64,000 nucleotides of DNA from Apoda limacodes (GCA_946406115.1 OX291544.1:2976001-3040000); one strand, 5' to 3'. Numbered from the stretch's first letter, positions 43,106 through 54,214 are shown. Translations and numbers: made by a program. The notes: a model not told the origin generated them from the letters alone.

Positions 43106-43546
43106 TTATCTTAGGTATGTATTCTCTCTCTTGTGCTAACATTTTAAAATCGTACTACTGATTTTACTAAAATTTGAATTTTTTTTATTTAAAACCGTAA
43201 AAATGGTGTCATTCGGGCCATACCCTGTGGGGTTGGTTGGAGGGATGCACCTTGTGGTCCAAAGTTATTTGTTGACTGGGCGAGGGGGGGTGTCACCCGG
43301 GCCATACCCTGGTGGGTTGGTTGGAGGGGTGCATCTTCTCTTGCCCAGAGGTACTGTTGACTGGTCGAAGGGGGGTGTCACCCGGGCTATATCCTGAAGG
43401 GTTAGTTGGAGGGGTGCACCTTGTCTTGTCCAGATGTATGTATTTGGCGTTCATCGATTTTCTAAAGGAGGGTGTCATCCGGGCCAGACCCAGGTGGGTT
43501 GGTTGAAGGGATGCGCCCGTCCAGTTCAAGTTATTATGTGTAAATG
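43106..43546 (+). mobile_element. Gypsy element 3, 3' region with minisatellite (plus copy)
   Basis: The segment from CTTAGGTATGTATTCTCTCT to TTATTATGTGTAAATG matches the reverse complement of 44313-44746. It holds four imperfect units of about 85-95 bp, each starting near TGTCACCCGGGCCATACCC and containing GGTTGGTTGGAGGGGTGCA. In the minus-strand copy this array follows the end of pol, so it is the 3' untranslated region of the element. The frames at 43203-43529 (both strands) run through the array and are not genes. Confidence 0.8.
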
Positions 43547-43684
43547 TTATTACAAGCTTTTATTGTATTAAATGAAGTGTCTGCAGTCAGGTTGGACGAG
43601 CAGACAATCAGATGATTTTAAAATGTTTGCTACAGGACTCCGGATCAATGTGCGTCCGAGGACGGCCGTATGTCAGTCTGGCCG
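43547..43684 (+). other. 138 bp between two parts of gypsy element 3
   Basis: Not repeated in the minus-strand copy. It may be the true 3' end of the internal region, just before the LTR. Confidence 0.35.
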
Positions 43685-44108
43685 TGACGGCGCAACTATG
43701 GAAGAGCCGATTCTAGAGTGCAATGAATCACTCTAGCGAAGCGTTGTCGTGTCTATGGTAGCGGGGCGATCATCTTTGAATTGGTTACTGGCAACACTGC
43801 ATTTTGGCAGAATTCACAAGTCAGTCTATTTGGAACGGTCGCCCTAGCACCACGCTTACGTACGACGAATCGCTAAGGATCGGTGCGATCATGTGTCCTT
43901 ACCTCGCAATTAGAACTGATTGTATTTAGTTGGTTATTCTAGAATGTGTTACATATCTTATTTCTGAAATTAGTGATTGTTAATTTATAGTTAAGTAAGT
44001 TTAGGTTATTTAGTGAAATTGTTTATTATAACCTTATCATAGACACTTGCGATTTCAATTTAACTACTCTCGAAATGGAAACGACAGCTACTAATGAAGT
44101 TGCTTATT
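43685..44108 (+). mobile_element. Gypsy element 3, 5' region and gag start (plus copy)
   Basis: From TGACGGCGCAACTATGG to the first codons of gag (METTATNEV at 44075) this matches the reverse complement of 47401-47820. It then breaks off with a stop. The TG start suggests an LTR, followed by a leader, but I cannot fix the LTR end or a primer site. Confidence 0.75.
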
Positions 44109-44312
44109 AGTGGTGAATACATAAACTGTCATTTTTTAATATTTTGCAATTAGATACTTTTTTATGTTGTGCTTGTGCACTACATGTTTTTATGTTTGTA
44201 ATAAAAAGTGTCCTCCTATGATAGGGAGGGCATTTTTCAACATTTTAATTGGACGCTGTAAGAGAAAGGGAGAAAAGAAATGCCCTTGCTGAGTTTCTTG
44301 CCGTCGCGTTTA
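44109..44312. other. Spacer between the two opposed gypsy copies
   Basis: AT-rich, no frame or repeat recognised. Confidence 0.4.
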
Positions 44313-44746
44313 CACATAATAACTTGAACTGGACGGGCGCATCCCTTCAACCAAACCACCTGGGTCTGGCCCGGATGACACCCTCCTGTAGAAAATCGAT
44401 GAACGCCAAATACATACATCTGGACAAGACAAGGTGCACCCCTCCAACTAACCCTTCAGGATATAGCCCGGGTGACACCCCCCTTCGACCAGTCAACAGT
44501 ACCTCTGGGCAAGAGAAGATGCACCCCTCCAACCAACCCACCAGGGTATGGCCCGGGTGACACCCCCCTCGCCCAGTCAACAAATAACTTTGGACCACAA
44601 GGTGCATCCCTCCAACCAACCCCACAGGGTAGGGCCCGAATGACACCATTTTTACGGTTTTAAATAACCAATTTTCAAATTTTAGTAAAATCAGTAGTAC
44701 GATTTTAAAATGTTAACACAAGAGAGAGAATACATACCTAAGATGA
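44313..44746 (-). repeat. Gypsy element 3, 3' region with minisatellite (minus copy)
   Basis: Inverted copy of 43106-43546, with the same four units. It lies directly downstream of pol on the minus strand. Plus-strand frames at 44249-44663 are shadows. Confidence 0.8.
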
Positions 44747-46520
44747 GTCTTGTTCAGCATGTACTTCAACTTCACATTGCAAATCAAAGAATACACACTC
44801 ACAGTATCTGAACCAGCTGTAAGAGTACAGGAGCCAGCGGAAACGGTATCGGAGCATACAGTCAAGGTGTCAATGTTTTCATTTTGATCTAACACGTTAT
44901 TGTAACTATCATCGGGTGGTATACTATCTACAGTCTCCGGTACCGCCGTCTCGGCCTCCTCCTCATTCAATAGATTGTCAGTTATTTCAAGCAAACCGGC
45001 ATGTCCCTGAGGTACTGAGCGTAAATTCTCGTGGGCATATTTATAAATTCTTTGAGAACTTCCTAAGCTTTTAAGTTCATACCTGTCATTTTCTAATACT
45101 GCGGTTATTACGAATGGACCTTTGAATTTTTTATCTAATTTTGTTTGACTTCGTTTGTTTGATAAAAACAAAGTCACCCTGTGAGAACGGTTTTATTGTT
45201 GCCCGGCCTTTATCAAACCGTGCTTTGTCCGATGTTGCAGCCTTAAGAATGTTAGCAGATGCTTCTTTCCGAATAGATTCAAGGTCAAGGCGATTTTGTT
45301 GATCTGGGCCACCTGGGCTTATTTTGGACATATTTAGGGTCTGCGCCCGAATCCCGAACATTAGCTCGGTAGGTGAATACTTAGTAACAGTAGACTTAGT
45401 ACTGTTGAGGGCGAACTGAATATTGCTTAACTCTTCACGCCAAATTTTGTTTCGTTCGTTTTCAACTATAGTGAGCAAACTTTTAAGCGTACGCATAACA
45501 CGCTCGACTTGGCCGTTTCATCTACTGGAACCCGTCGCTATAAAATGGAGGTCAATTTTGTGTTCAGCACAAAAAGATTTAAATTCAATACTACTATAAC
45601 ACCGTCCTTGATCAGCAATGATGCGTTTTGGTGCTCCAAAAAGACATACAGCTTTCTGTAACGCTCGAATTGCACTATTTGCATCTAGCTCCAATAGTAC
45701 GTATTTAGTGAATGCGTCGATAAGTACTGAACAGTATTCCTTTCGATCACTCTTACCGCACAACTTACCAGTAAAATCAATGTGTATTGTGTGCCACGGC
45801 AAAGATACTTTAGGAATGGGGTGAATTCTAACAGCTTGGGCTCCTGATGGACCCTTAGATGCTTTGCAAATTATACACGAGTCGATAAATTTTTGCACAC
45901 ATTTTGACATATTGGGAAACCAGTACTGTTCGTAAAGTTTATCCAAAGTTTTATCTTTACCTAAGTGCTGAATTTCATTATGGATATGGTTAATCATGGT
46001 CCAGATCAATGAGCGTGGAACAACTGGTAACCAAGAAGTGGTTTTATTTCGCGTAACTTTTCTGTACAGGATGTCATTTCTTACGTCGTATGTTTGACCC
46101 ACAGTATCTGGGAAACCGTTATTAATACATTTTGAAATAAGATCCTGTATCTCACAGTCGCGCTTTTGCTCGACAGAAAGCCACCCTTGATGAAGTTCAA
46201 CATACTGTACTTCCTTGAATTGAGAAATTTTATTTAAGGGAGGAGAGAAATCAAAACTTGACGACTGATGATTCCTTGATAGGTAATCAGCGTGCTCCAT
46301 TCCCCGACCTTCACGGTAAACAATATCAAAATCATAAGCCTGCAAATAAGCCCACTAACGATCGACTCTGGGGGTAAGGTACAATTTTTGACTTAGAGAC
46401 CTTACGTGAATTACAATCTGTAAATACCACAAAACGTCTGCCAAACAAATAATGGCGAAAATGTTCAACCGCTCGCACGACTGCTAACGTTTCTAGTTCG
46501 TGAGATACACTAGAATGTCA
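44713..46520 (-). pseudogene. Gypsy element 3 pol (RNase H end and integrase)
   Basis: On the minus strand: an RNase H relic near 46380-46520, then an open frame (45518-46345) with FDIVYREGRGMEHADYLSRN, zinc residues in HIHNEIQHLGKDKT...CIICKASKG, HIDFTGKL and IIADQGRCYSS. One TGA stop (45515-45517) follows; the frame continues with NGQVERVMRTLKSLLT, carrying the catalytic Glu, and NSTKSTVTKYSPTELMFG to 45131. A frameshift leads to KKFKGPFVITAVLENDRYEL, the GPF module, in the last frame (44713-45177). So only one stop and one frameshift separate this integrase from an open frame. Reverse transcriptase and protease are missing, replaced by a LINE insertion. Confidence 0.85.
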
Positions 46521-47125
46521 TCAGTCAAGTGACCGCTGCGAAAGTCATATTGACGGTCGCTGACCAGGTTCTATTTTTCTAGGTATCCTAGAAGCTGTGT
46601 GTTCATCACAAACACCATCACCTTAGAGAGATGAGAGGTAATAGCGATAGGCCTGTAATTCGATGGATCTGATATATCGCCCTTTTTGGGCACCGGGTGC
46701 ACATTCGCAGTTTTTCATAAAGACGGAAATTGCCTAGTGTGGCAGGAAAGTGCGAAGAGGCGCGTGAGTACAGGACCATGGTATAGATAGTAGTTGTGGT
46801 CGTTCATATTCGAGTTTGAGGCAAAGAGACTGCCAGTAGATTGGCTTTCTCGTTAGCATTATGGGCCAAGTCACCATCGGTCTTTCGCAGTAGTGGTAAC
46901 GACAACTGGCAAAAGTTCCCTTCAGCAGCTTTAGCAAGTGACCAGAAAGCACAACTCTCATAGGGATAGCTCGCAAGCCACACCCCTATTTTGCCGGTAA
47001 ATTGGAATTTAGCTCTGGCAGTTGCTTTCTTACTGAACCTCGAGGCAACACCTAATTTGCGTTTAAACTCAGAAATATTCAGATCTTTATTATTATCTGG
47101 TATCTAGACTCTACCTCGGACGCTC
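46521..47125 (-). pseudogene. LINE reverse transcriptase fragment inside gypsy element 3
   Basis: Minus-strand frames read SKKATARAKFQFTGKIGVWL, FWSLAKAAEGNFCQLSLPLL and RKTDGDLAHNANEKANLLAV, then the region of NYRPIAIT and SDRQYDFRSGHLTDDIL, with stops. That is the segment from the linker to fingers of a non-LTR reverse transcriptase of the I/Jockey group. It replaces the gypsy protease and reverse transcriptase between gag and RNase H, so it marks an insertion combined with deletion. No target duplication is clear. Confidence 0.72.
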
Positions 47126-47130
47126 GTCGA

Positions 47131-47430
47131 CTAAAGTATTCTACAACATGTGGTAAGTTGTTTTTCTTTTGAATTAGAATAGCACCATCCCTCTATATCA
47201 GCGTCTGGCTCGTCGGGGTTAAATGGCAAGAATTTAGCAATATTAGCACTTACGGTTGGCGTTTGCGACATCGCTAACACACGTTTTAATAAGATTTCCA
47301 TATTACTTAAAAGTTTCGAGGGATTTATTTCCTCCGCTCGCTGTATTATTTCTTTCTGTGATTCATTCGATCCCACTTCTGATGTCGGCTCATGAGGGCC
47401 AGCAACTTCATTAGTAGCTGTCGTTTCCAT
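47131..47430 (-). pseudogene. Gypsy element 3 gag, N-terminal part
   Basis: A 99-codon frame from METTATNEVAGPHEPTSEVG to a break after PDADIEGWC. It is the start of a gypsy capsid protein; the motif FLPFNPDEPDADIEGW resembles the beginning of the capsid domain ('F.G...DA..W'). It is cut by the LINE insertion. The start codon is shared with the truncated plus-strand copy at 44075. Confidence 0.65.
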
Positions 47431-47820
47431 TTCGAGAGTAGTTAAATTGAAAACGCAAGTGTCTATGATAAGGTTATAATAAACAATTTCACTAAATAAC
47501 CTAAACTTACTTATCTATAAATTAACAATCACTAATTTCAGAAATAAGATATGTAACACATTCTAGAATAACCAACTAAATACAATCAGTTCTAATTGCG
47601 AGGTTAAGACACGTGATCGCACCGATCCTTAGCGATTCGTCGTACGTAAGCGTGGTGCTCGGGCGACCGTTCCAAATAGACTGACTTGTGACTTCTGCCA
47701 AAATGCAGTGTTGCCAGTAAACAATCCAAAGATGATCGCCACGCTACCATAGACACGACAACGCTTCGCTAGAGTGATTCATTGCACTCTAGAATCGGCT
47801 CTTCCATAGTTGCGCCGTCA
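47431..47820 (-). repeat. Gypsy element 3, 5' region (minus copy)
   Basis: Inverted match of 43685-44074, ending on the plus strand at TTGCGCCGTCA. BEL gag sequence begins directly at 47821, so the gypsy element sits at a break in the BEL element. Confidence 0.75.
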
Positions 47821-48314
47821 GATATGTTTCTAAATAAGTTTTGCGCCGCTGTCTCTTGTTTACAAACATTAAAACTCGATGATTTATCGGATTTTATATT
47901 GCTTCATATTTCTTTAAGTAAAATCGACTCTGCAACTGCTTATGCTTTCGAAATGGAATTCAGAAATTCATCAATGCCTTTATATAAGGACTTAATTAAT
48001 TTTCTCCGAGAACAAACTAAAATATTAGATCGTTCTAATTTTAATGATGATAATAATAGTTCTTCTGCCAAGCGTAATGTCAACTTTCATGATCCCGTCG
48101 CCAGTCAATCTTTTGTCACCGCTTCATCTTCCGAAGTCTGTTTTCTATGTAAACAAAGCGGTCATTACAACTTATACAAATGTAGTAAGTTTGTAAATAC
48201 GTCTGTAGAAAAACGCTTCGAACTAATAAAATCCCGCAACGCGGGTACTAATCGCCAATTGTAAATCGGTTTATAATTGTCGTTACTGTAATGGCAAACA
48301 TCATTCACTGTTAT
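47821..48314 (+). pseudogene. BEL/Pao gag, C-terminal part
   Basis: From about 47821 the frame reads MFLNKFCAAVSCLQTLKLDD, LSDFILLHISLSKIDSATAY and FLREQTKILDRS, then the zinc knuckle CFLCKQSGHYNLYKC and KRFELIKSRNA. A frameshift near 48250 leads to YNCRYCNGKHHSLL, the usual second Cys/His cluster of BEL gag. The N-terminus is gone: the ORF's ATG at 47782 and first dozen codons are antisense gypsy sequence. At 48314 it is interrupted by a 1.2-kb insertion. Confidence 0.82.
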
Positions 48315-49529
48315 TGTAACGGAACGACCGTTTCCGGTGGTCCGTCTCCGGTAAAGGACCGGATGATGTAGGAAACGATAGAAGTTTCTGGACGTTCACT
48401 CTTAGGTCCATTACCACTGCGGTAATTTAAATTTAGAGATCAAAGAATCTCTAGATGTTTGACATCGGTAAGTCAAAAACAGATTACTTAACGTTCTGCT
48501 TGACGTGGTTGTAAAAATTCTACTACTAATTATTTTTACGGATAGTAAACTGTGCGATCTTCTTCTAAACTGCAAATTAATTGCATATCCACTTCTCTTC
48601 TATAAATGAAAACCGTCCTCGGTAATTTTATATATTTATTTGTTCTCGTTCTGTGTTTTGTGAGTTATTGGTAAGTCACTAATACATTTATCTTTCTCCT
48701 TGACAGTACGGTTCTTAGTTTATATATACAACGTATATATATTACTATAATACGGCTCTACGCCGTAACTGAGGTCCGCGAGAAGACTTCTCTGTGGGCT
48801 GGTGCACGTTTGTCTTCTAACGACGGCGCACCGCAGCTGCTTTGCTGTCCTTATACTGTGGGAGGCCGGAGTCTACTGAACTCCAAATCCTCGGCCTGTC
48901 CGGAGTCTTCTTGACTCCAAAACTTCGGCCTGTGCAGTAGTGGTGCTATCTAAAACATCGCTACACACCAAGGCTACGGGGCGACCTGCTCTACGCCGAA
49001 GCTACTGGCGAGCTACGTCCACGTGCGGCCTTACCTTGTGCCTGCCACGGGCGGCATATTCACTAACCACCACACGCTGTTAGGCCACGTATCATCAGTC
49101 CCATCCGCGTCTTCTTTCTACGGCGGTGCTGACCTGAGGGGTGCCCACAGCGAGCAAGACATCAAATCGGGCTCTAGGCCGAAGAGACCTGAGTGTACTA
49201 GTTCCCTAATAAAAGCTTCTAAAAACTACACTTAAAATCTGTGTAGGCAGGCTTGCGTTTGGCTATCTTTCTATTTATTTAGGTAGTCCTTTATGATTGT
49301 GAATTAGGTAGCTGTGATCTAGATATTTAAGTGTTACGAATCACCCTATGTGATTAGGATTTTGTGCATTAAAAGCTGTTACTATATATTGAAAGAATAT
49401 ACTAATATAACCTGCCTTTCCCTTGAAAAGTGTTTCTTTACTCGCCTTTGAACTCCCTCTATCTTTTCTCCTCCTTCTGAGCACCTAGCCGGTGCATTCA
49501 GTAACAGGGCACTACTGCTTTAACCTGTC
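48315..49529 (+). mobile_element. LTR-like insertion of about 1.2 kb in BEL
   Basis: The BEL frame stops at CACTGTTAT (48314) and resumes after a second CTGTTAT at 49530-49536; taking out one copy plus the 1215 bp between gives a continuous reading frame into the protease. The insert begins TGTAACGGAACGACC, has TATAAATG near 48602, a GC-rich part around 48770-49200 and an AATAAAAGC signal at 49208, a layout like a long solitary LTR. Its right end is not a clean CA, so the class is uncertain. The 70-codon frame at 49023-49235 has no motif. Confidence 0.6.
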
Positions 49530-50558
49530 CTGTTATATTATGTCGTAAAACGGCATCGAACTTGCAACACAGCCTCGCCTCGACTATTGAGCCTACGGGT
49601 CACACCGCCGCCGCTGCATGCTGTCTCCGAGCACAGCGACAGTGTTACGCACCGTTTGACTATGAGTAACAGGAATATTGCGCTGTGTAATAATTTACAT
49701 GAAAATAGTCAGCGTAGTAGCACATGTTTGTTAGGTGCAATTGAACTTATCGCGACCGATTCTACCGGGAAAATGCATCGTGTTCGTGCTCTTTTGGACT
49801 CTGGATCGCAAAATAATTTTATTTCCGAGTCTTTGTGTTCTAAACTTAGAAACAAATGTAAGCAAACACCGCGTATTATAGTAAAAGGTATTGGCTCCGC
49901 GCCTAGTCCTCTAAAAGGTGTAACATCGCTCGTTTTACATTCAGTAATTAATAGAAATACTTCGATTTCGCTCGATGCTTTTATCATTGCCCGCATTACT
50001 GATAATCTACCATCACCTCCAGTAGATTTGACCGCGCTTGCACATTTAAAAAATATTACACTTGCTGACAACAATTTTTATACACCTGGGGAGATAGATG
50101 TCCTCATAGGTGCCCCGCTGTTTTCCAAGATCCTGCTTACAGGACGAGTAACAGGACCGCCAGGAACTCCTACCGCATTTGAAACGATTTTTGGTTACAT
50201 AATTATGGGTAACGCTCAAACCGCTAATTTTGATACCGTTTGTTTATCCGCCGGCTCATCTGTTTCTCTGTGTTCTTTTAATAACTCCGCGCCGCACATA
50301 GATAACATTTTACAAAAAATTTGGCAACTTGAGGAAGTTTCTTACCAACCAACCTTAAGCCCAAATGATCGCTTATGTGAAAACATATTTTTAGATACTG
50401 TGTCGAGAGAATCGAACGGTCGCTACTACGTTATGTTACCTTTCTCACGCAGTACTGAACTATTAGGTAACTTTCACCGCACCGCTGTGCGACGTTTTAT
50501 GTCGCTAGAACGAAAATTCGTTACCACGCCTCAATTGCGTTTGAATATAATGCAATAA
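49530..50558 (+). CDS. BEL/Pao protease region (partial pol)
   Basis: Open frame of 323 codons from the Met at 49587, extendable upstream to the insertion. It contains GAIELIATDSTGKMHRVRAL then LLDSGSQNNFISESLCSKL, the aspartic protease-like segment of BEL elements (Asp-Ser-Gly instead of Asp-Thr-Gly), IDVLIGAPLFSKILLTGRV, FETIFGYIIMGNA and, further on, LQKIWQLEEVSYQPTLSPND, where the RT precursor region starts. It ends at a stop at 50556-50558. The Met is not necessarily a real start, since BEL gag-pol is normally one polyprotein. Confidence 0.85.
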   Translation: MLYYVVKRHRTCNTASPRLLSLRVTPPPLHAVSEHSDSVTHRLTMSNRNIALCNNLHENSQRSSTCLLGAIELIATDSTGKMHRVRALLDSGSQNNFISESLCSKLRNKCKQTPRIIVKGIGSAPSPLKGVTSLVLHSVINRNTSISLDAFIIARITDNLPSPPVDLTALAHLKNITLADNNFYTPGEIDVLIGAPLFSKILLTGRVTGPPGTPTAFETIFGYIIMGNAQTANFDTVCLSAGSSVSLCSFNNSAPHIDNILQKIWQLEEVSYQPTLSPNDRLCENIFLDTVSRESNGRYYVMLPFSRSTELLGNFHRTAVRRFMSLERKFVTTPQLRLNIMQ

Positions 50559-50905
50559 TTAAAGAATATTTAGATAAAAATTATATTATACCGCTTCTCA
50601 ATGATAACCTCTCGGGATATTATATTCCACACTATGCCGTAGTGCGCAATGACAAGGTCTCCACGAAGGTTCGAATGGTGATGGACGTGAGTGCCAAAAC
50701 TGATACGGGATACGCCCTTAACGACATTTTACACACCGGACCTAACTTGCAAAACGATTTATTTTTAATTTTACCAAATTTTCATTTATTTAAAATCGCA
50801 TTTACATCCGACGTCTAACAAATGTTTTTAAACATTTATGTTCACAAGGACCATCGCAAGTTCCAAAAATTCATATTTCGATTTGATTCTTCTTCTCCCT
50901 TAATT
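50530..50905 (+). pseudogene. BEL/Pao reverse transcriptase, N-terminal remnant
   Basis: After a frameshift at about 50550 the frame reads IIKEYLDKNYIIPLLNDNLS, YYIPHYAVVRNDKVSTKVRM, VMDVSAKTDTGYALNDILH, IAFTSDV and, after a stop, MFLNIYVHKDHRKFQKFIFR. These are the first reverse transcriptase motifs of BEL/Pao. The YVDD box and everything behind are missing; the sequence stops at about 50905. Confidence 0.8.
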
Positions 50906-52212
50906 GCTTATCTAGTATCTTAAAGCTAGTATCTTATACTTCCAAACCGCGCCCCAAATGTCTGCGGCCGTGTAACGCTCGAAAGAGCTGTAGCTATCGA
51001 AGGAATTTAACAACCAACGGCCCTCACAGCTATATTGTATTACAATATTTACTGCTGAGTTTCTCGCATCTTTTTGGTTAAAATTAATAAATAACCTGAC
51101 CATTTAAAAAGTGCTGCCTAAAAGTCTATTTGAATAAAAAATTGAGTTTAAGGTTATGTCGAACGGTATTTTTGTTTTTGTTAGGATCATAATATCGTAT
51201 TCTGTATCGTATCAAAGGTGTTACAGTTTATTAGTTGGTTCATCACCAAAAACGAACTGCAAAACTGTATGTTGTATCCTTTTCTGAAGGAGAGACAAAT
51301 AACGAACCCGCTTTCTATTGGAATGAACGACAGCAACATATCAATTTAATAAACAAATGAAATAAACCAAAACCAGGTTTACTATTTGCTCATAGAATAA
51401 GTAAAGCTATTCAACGAAGTAACGCTATCAGTCTCTTAGGCATAACAAGTGACCACGACATTAGAAAATTTATTTATTTTTAGGTATTTAGTATAGTTTT
51501 TTCATTTTATTAAGGTTATTTATTTAATATAGTCATATTATTCTATGAACCTTATATTTTTTATTTATATTTAATAACTCAATAGCTATCACAAACACCA
51601 ATAACTTAAGTGACAGTAAAGCAAGAAACGTCTTTTTTCCATCGTCATAGTTATTTGGATAAAATTTAGATTGTCATTGAACACAGATATTTTCTTTGTG
51701 GCATTAGACATTGACTCAAGAAGTCTGAAACGAAAACCGTAGCAATAAATTTGTTCGAACAGTAATCCTCAAGGTCCGGCCATCTGTCAGCCTGAGATTA
51801 AATACCTCCAGCTATAGCGAATTACCGTTGTTACGGAGTCATTTTCACATTTATCTTATTTTTCGTTAACACTTATTTCATTTTATATAGCCCTCTGTTT
51901 ATAAGGTACTTTGGCTAAAATGGTTGTTATAGTCTTTATAAGTAAAAAAAACTCTGCTAGTAGACTTCATGCTTTGAGGGTTCTGTATCATCATTTACAC
52001 TTCATAATAACAGTTTGTTTTTTTAATTTAAATATTTTAGGAGTTTGAGGCTAAATTACCTACTGGAATTTATAAATCTATTGGTAGCTTGACCTGAAAA
52101 AGGATTTAGAACACCCGAAAGAGTATTTTAAACTACAGACTTGCGCACACTAAGGGTTCCGAATAATCATACAACACAACACGATAATTGACGTATCTTA
52201 TAATCTCTGGGG
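50906..52212. other. Unassigned AT-rich sequence
   Basis: A 63-codon minus frame at 50912-51103 has no motif. No repeat or RNA seen. Confidence 0.4.
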
Positions 52213-52218
52213 ATAAGT

Positions 52219-53058
52219 TTTATTTTTTTTATTTTTATACCACTAAGGTGGCAAACAAGCTTACGGCCGCCTGATGGTAAGCGGTCACCATAGCCTATGG
52301 ACGCTTGCAACACCAGGGGTATCACTTGCGCGTTGCCGACCCTTCAGAAATCTAATAACTTCTTTCTTGAAGAACTCCATACTGTAGTCCTTGCAGAAAA
52401 CCTTGGCAGGGAGCTCATTCCACAACTTAAGCGTTCGCGGGAGGAAGTTTCTCTGAAACCGCACTGTACGCGACCATTTAGGTTTAAAAGTGTGAGAATG
52501 AATTCCCTGCCAATGGCGAACGGTGCGATGGTAGAAAGTAGCCGTGGGCATCATTTCGAACAATTCCTCAGAACACAACCCATTGTACAAGCGGTAGAAC
52601 ACACACAGTGAGGCAAAGTCTCTCCTGAGACTTAAGGGCTCGATACCGCAAGTGAGTTTGGAATCGTCGACAATTCTCACAGCCCGTCGTTGAACCGAGT
52701 CAAAAGGGCCAAGCTGGTATCCGGGTGCACCTGCCCAGAGATGGCTGCAGTACTCCATATGGGGCCGAACCTGCGACTTGTTAAGTAACAATCTTTGCCC
52801 TGACGTGAAGTACTGCTTCGCTCTGTTGAGTACACCAAGTTTTTTGGACGCCAGCTTCACCTTATCTTGTAAATGATCTCGGAACTGAACATCGCTGGAG
52901 ATGTCGACACCAAGGATCCCAATGCTATTGGAGATGGAGAGGGGAGTGTTCTGGAATTGTAGGACCACAGTGAATGGAGTTTTCTTAGCGGTGAACGCGC
53001 ACACTTGTGTCTTTGTAGGGTTGAATCGGACCAAGTTTACCCGTCCCCAGTCAGAGAC
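52219..53058 (-). mobile_element. LINE family 1 copy with target duplication
   Basis: ATAAGT stands at 52213-52218 and 53059-53064. The 3' tail (T-rich on the plus strand) and ATACCACTAAGGTGGCAAAC follow the left one. The 5' end is truncated within VSDWGR, just after the YADD region. Compared with the copy at 33452-34520 it differs by scattered substitutions but keeps an open frame. Confidence 0.9.
52285..53058 (-). CDS. Non-LTR reverse transcriptase, C-terminal fragment
   Basis: Open on the minus strand: VSDWGRVNLVRFNPTKTQVC, LGVDISSDVQFRDHLQDKV, QVRPHMEYCSHLWAGAPGYQ, LYNGLCSEELFEMMPTATFY and LPRTLKLWNELPAKVF. It comprises the thumb and C-terminal region only; palm with YADD lies beyond the truncation. 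The ATG at 53082 belongs to flanking host DNA and adds eight foreign codons. The plus-strand frame at 52297-52611 is a shadow. Confidence 0.85.
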   Translation of the reverse strand, partial: VSDWGRVNLVRFNPTKTQVCAFTAKKTPFTVVLQFQNTPLSISNSIGILGVDISSDVQFRDHLQDKVKLASKKLGVLNRAKQYFTSGQRLLLNKSQVRPHMEYCSHLWAGAPGYQLGPFDSVQRRAVRIVDDSKLTCGIEPLSLRRDFASLCVFYRLYNGLCSEELFEMMPTATFYHRTVRHWQGIHSHTFKPKWSRTVRFQRNFLPRTLKLWNELPAKVFCKDYSMEFFKKEVIRFLKGRQRASDTPGVASVHRLW

Positions 53059-53064
53059 ATAAGT

Positions 53065-54214
53065 ATAAGGAATAATACGCAACGTAATAATGCGCAGACC
53101 CTTGTCTGTAAAGTATCCGGTAAAGTAACACTATTCGACCGAACGCACTCATTGACACGCTGAAGTAGCAGGCCAGTGCCGCTTAAGGGTCAAAGTGTCC
53201 AATTACACTTTAAAAGTTAAGAGCTAGTTACCAAATACCAGTTTTCAAAAGTTTAATGTCAGTAAATTATAAATATCTCTTTTATCAGCCTCATACGTCC
53301 CCACTGTTGCGCCATGAGGGTAATTTGGGTCATCTCTTTTTTCTTTTTTTTCGACTGGGCATTCACATCCAATATGTGTACACATCAATGTAAAAACTTG
53401 ACTTTTTTTTTATTAAAATCACAAAAATGCGACGACGACCGCTTCATAAGGTTGCGAAGCTATTTTTTTTTAATTGTCGACGGTGCTGACCTCTTCATTC
53501 TTCAACTGCGATTTATGAGGCTTATATAGGAAATGAAATAGGCATCAACATCGACTCCTCGGCCACCACCGATTTAACCGAATATCTTAATGAAAACTGA
53601 TTATTTATAAAAACTTCTTTACGTCTGTAAAATATATTGATGAAATAAACACATAAATTATATAAAATTTTAAATATTTAATCCAAACAAGAATAAAATA
53701 CTACTATACGTTACTGTTGAAATAACATAATTTCATTAAATTTCCTGGATAGAAAGTTTTAATGTTGATTGATTAACACAATTCGATTCTGGCAACCCTT
53801 GGAAATCTCTGCAAATTGCATAAATAACTCGATTTATGATACTTTGGACGTACGTGCTCGTTATATAATACAGGTACTGTAACAAGTCGGACACCTGATA
53901 GGTATTTAGGGGAAGTGGAAGCGATACAAGCTTATTATTATTAAACTTATTACTTATCTATGGTTGGGACACTTTTATAAGGGAAAAGGAGTTATTTTCA
54001 AATCCAAACAATTGGAAGACAAGATTGGTGACAGGTGAATTAAGAGATAGGAAAAAAGGTAGATTTTTACATATTTTAGGATAATTATACGAGGATAGCT
54101 CCTTCTTTCTTATAATAAAGGCACGCGGTTCTAACCGAGTTCAATGACAACTGAATAATAGAAAACAAAAGTGACTCATAGTTGACGTTCTCCGCACAGA
54201 ACATTGTAAGACTG
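53065..54214. other. Unassigned sequence
   Basis: No gene supported. The frame at 53314-53529 is Phe-rich through a T-rich stretch. A short ACGTCCCCACTGTTGCGCC near 53297 recalls a common moth repeat but is too short to annotate. Confidence 0.4.

Noticed and set aside
43203..43529. Pro/Gly-rich overlapping frames on both strands (and 44237-44663)
   Set aside because: All derive from the tandem array in the gypsy 3' region.
53290..53315. Fragment of a common moth repeat (ACGTCCCCACTG...)
   Set aside because: Fewer than 25 bases and no supporting flank.
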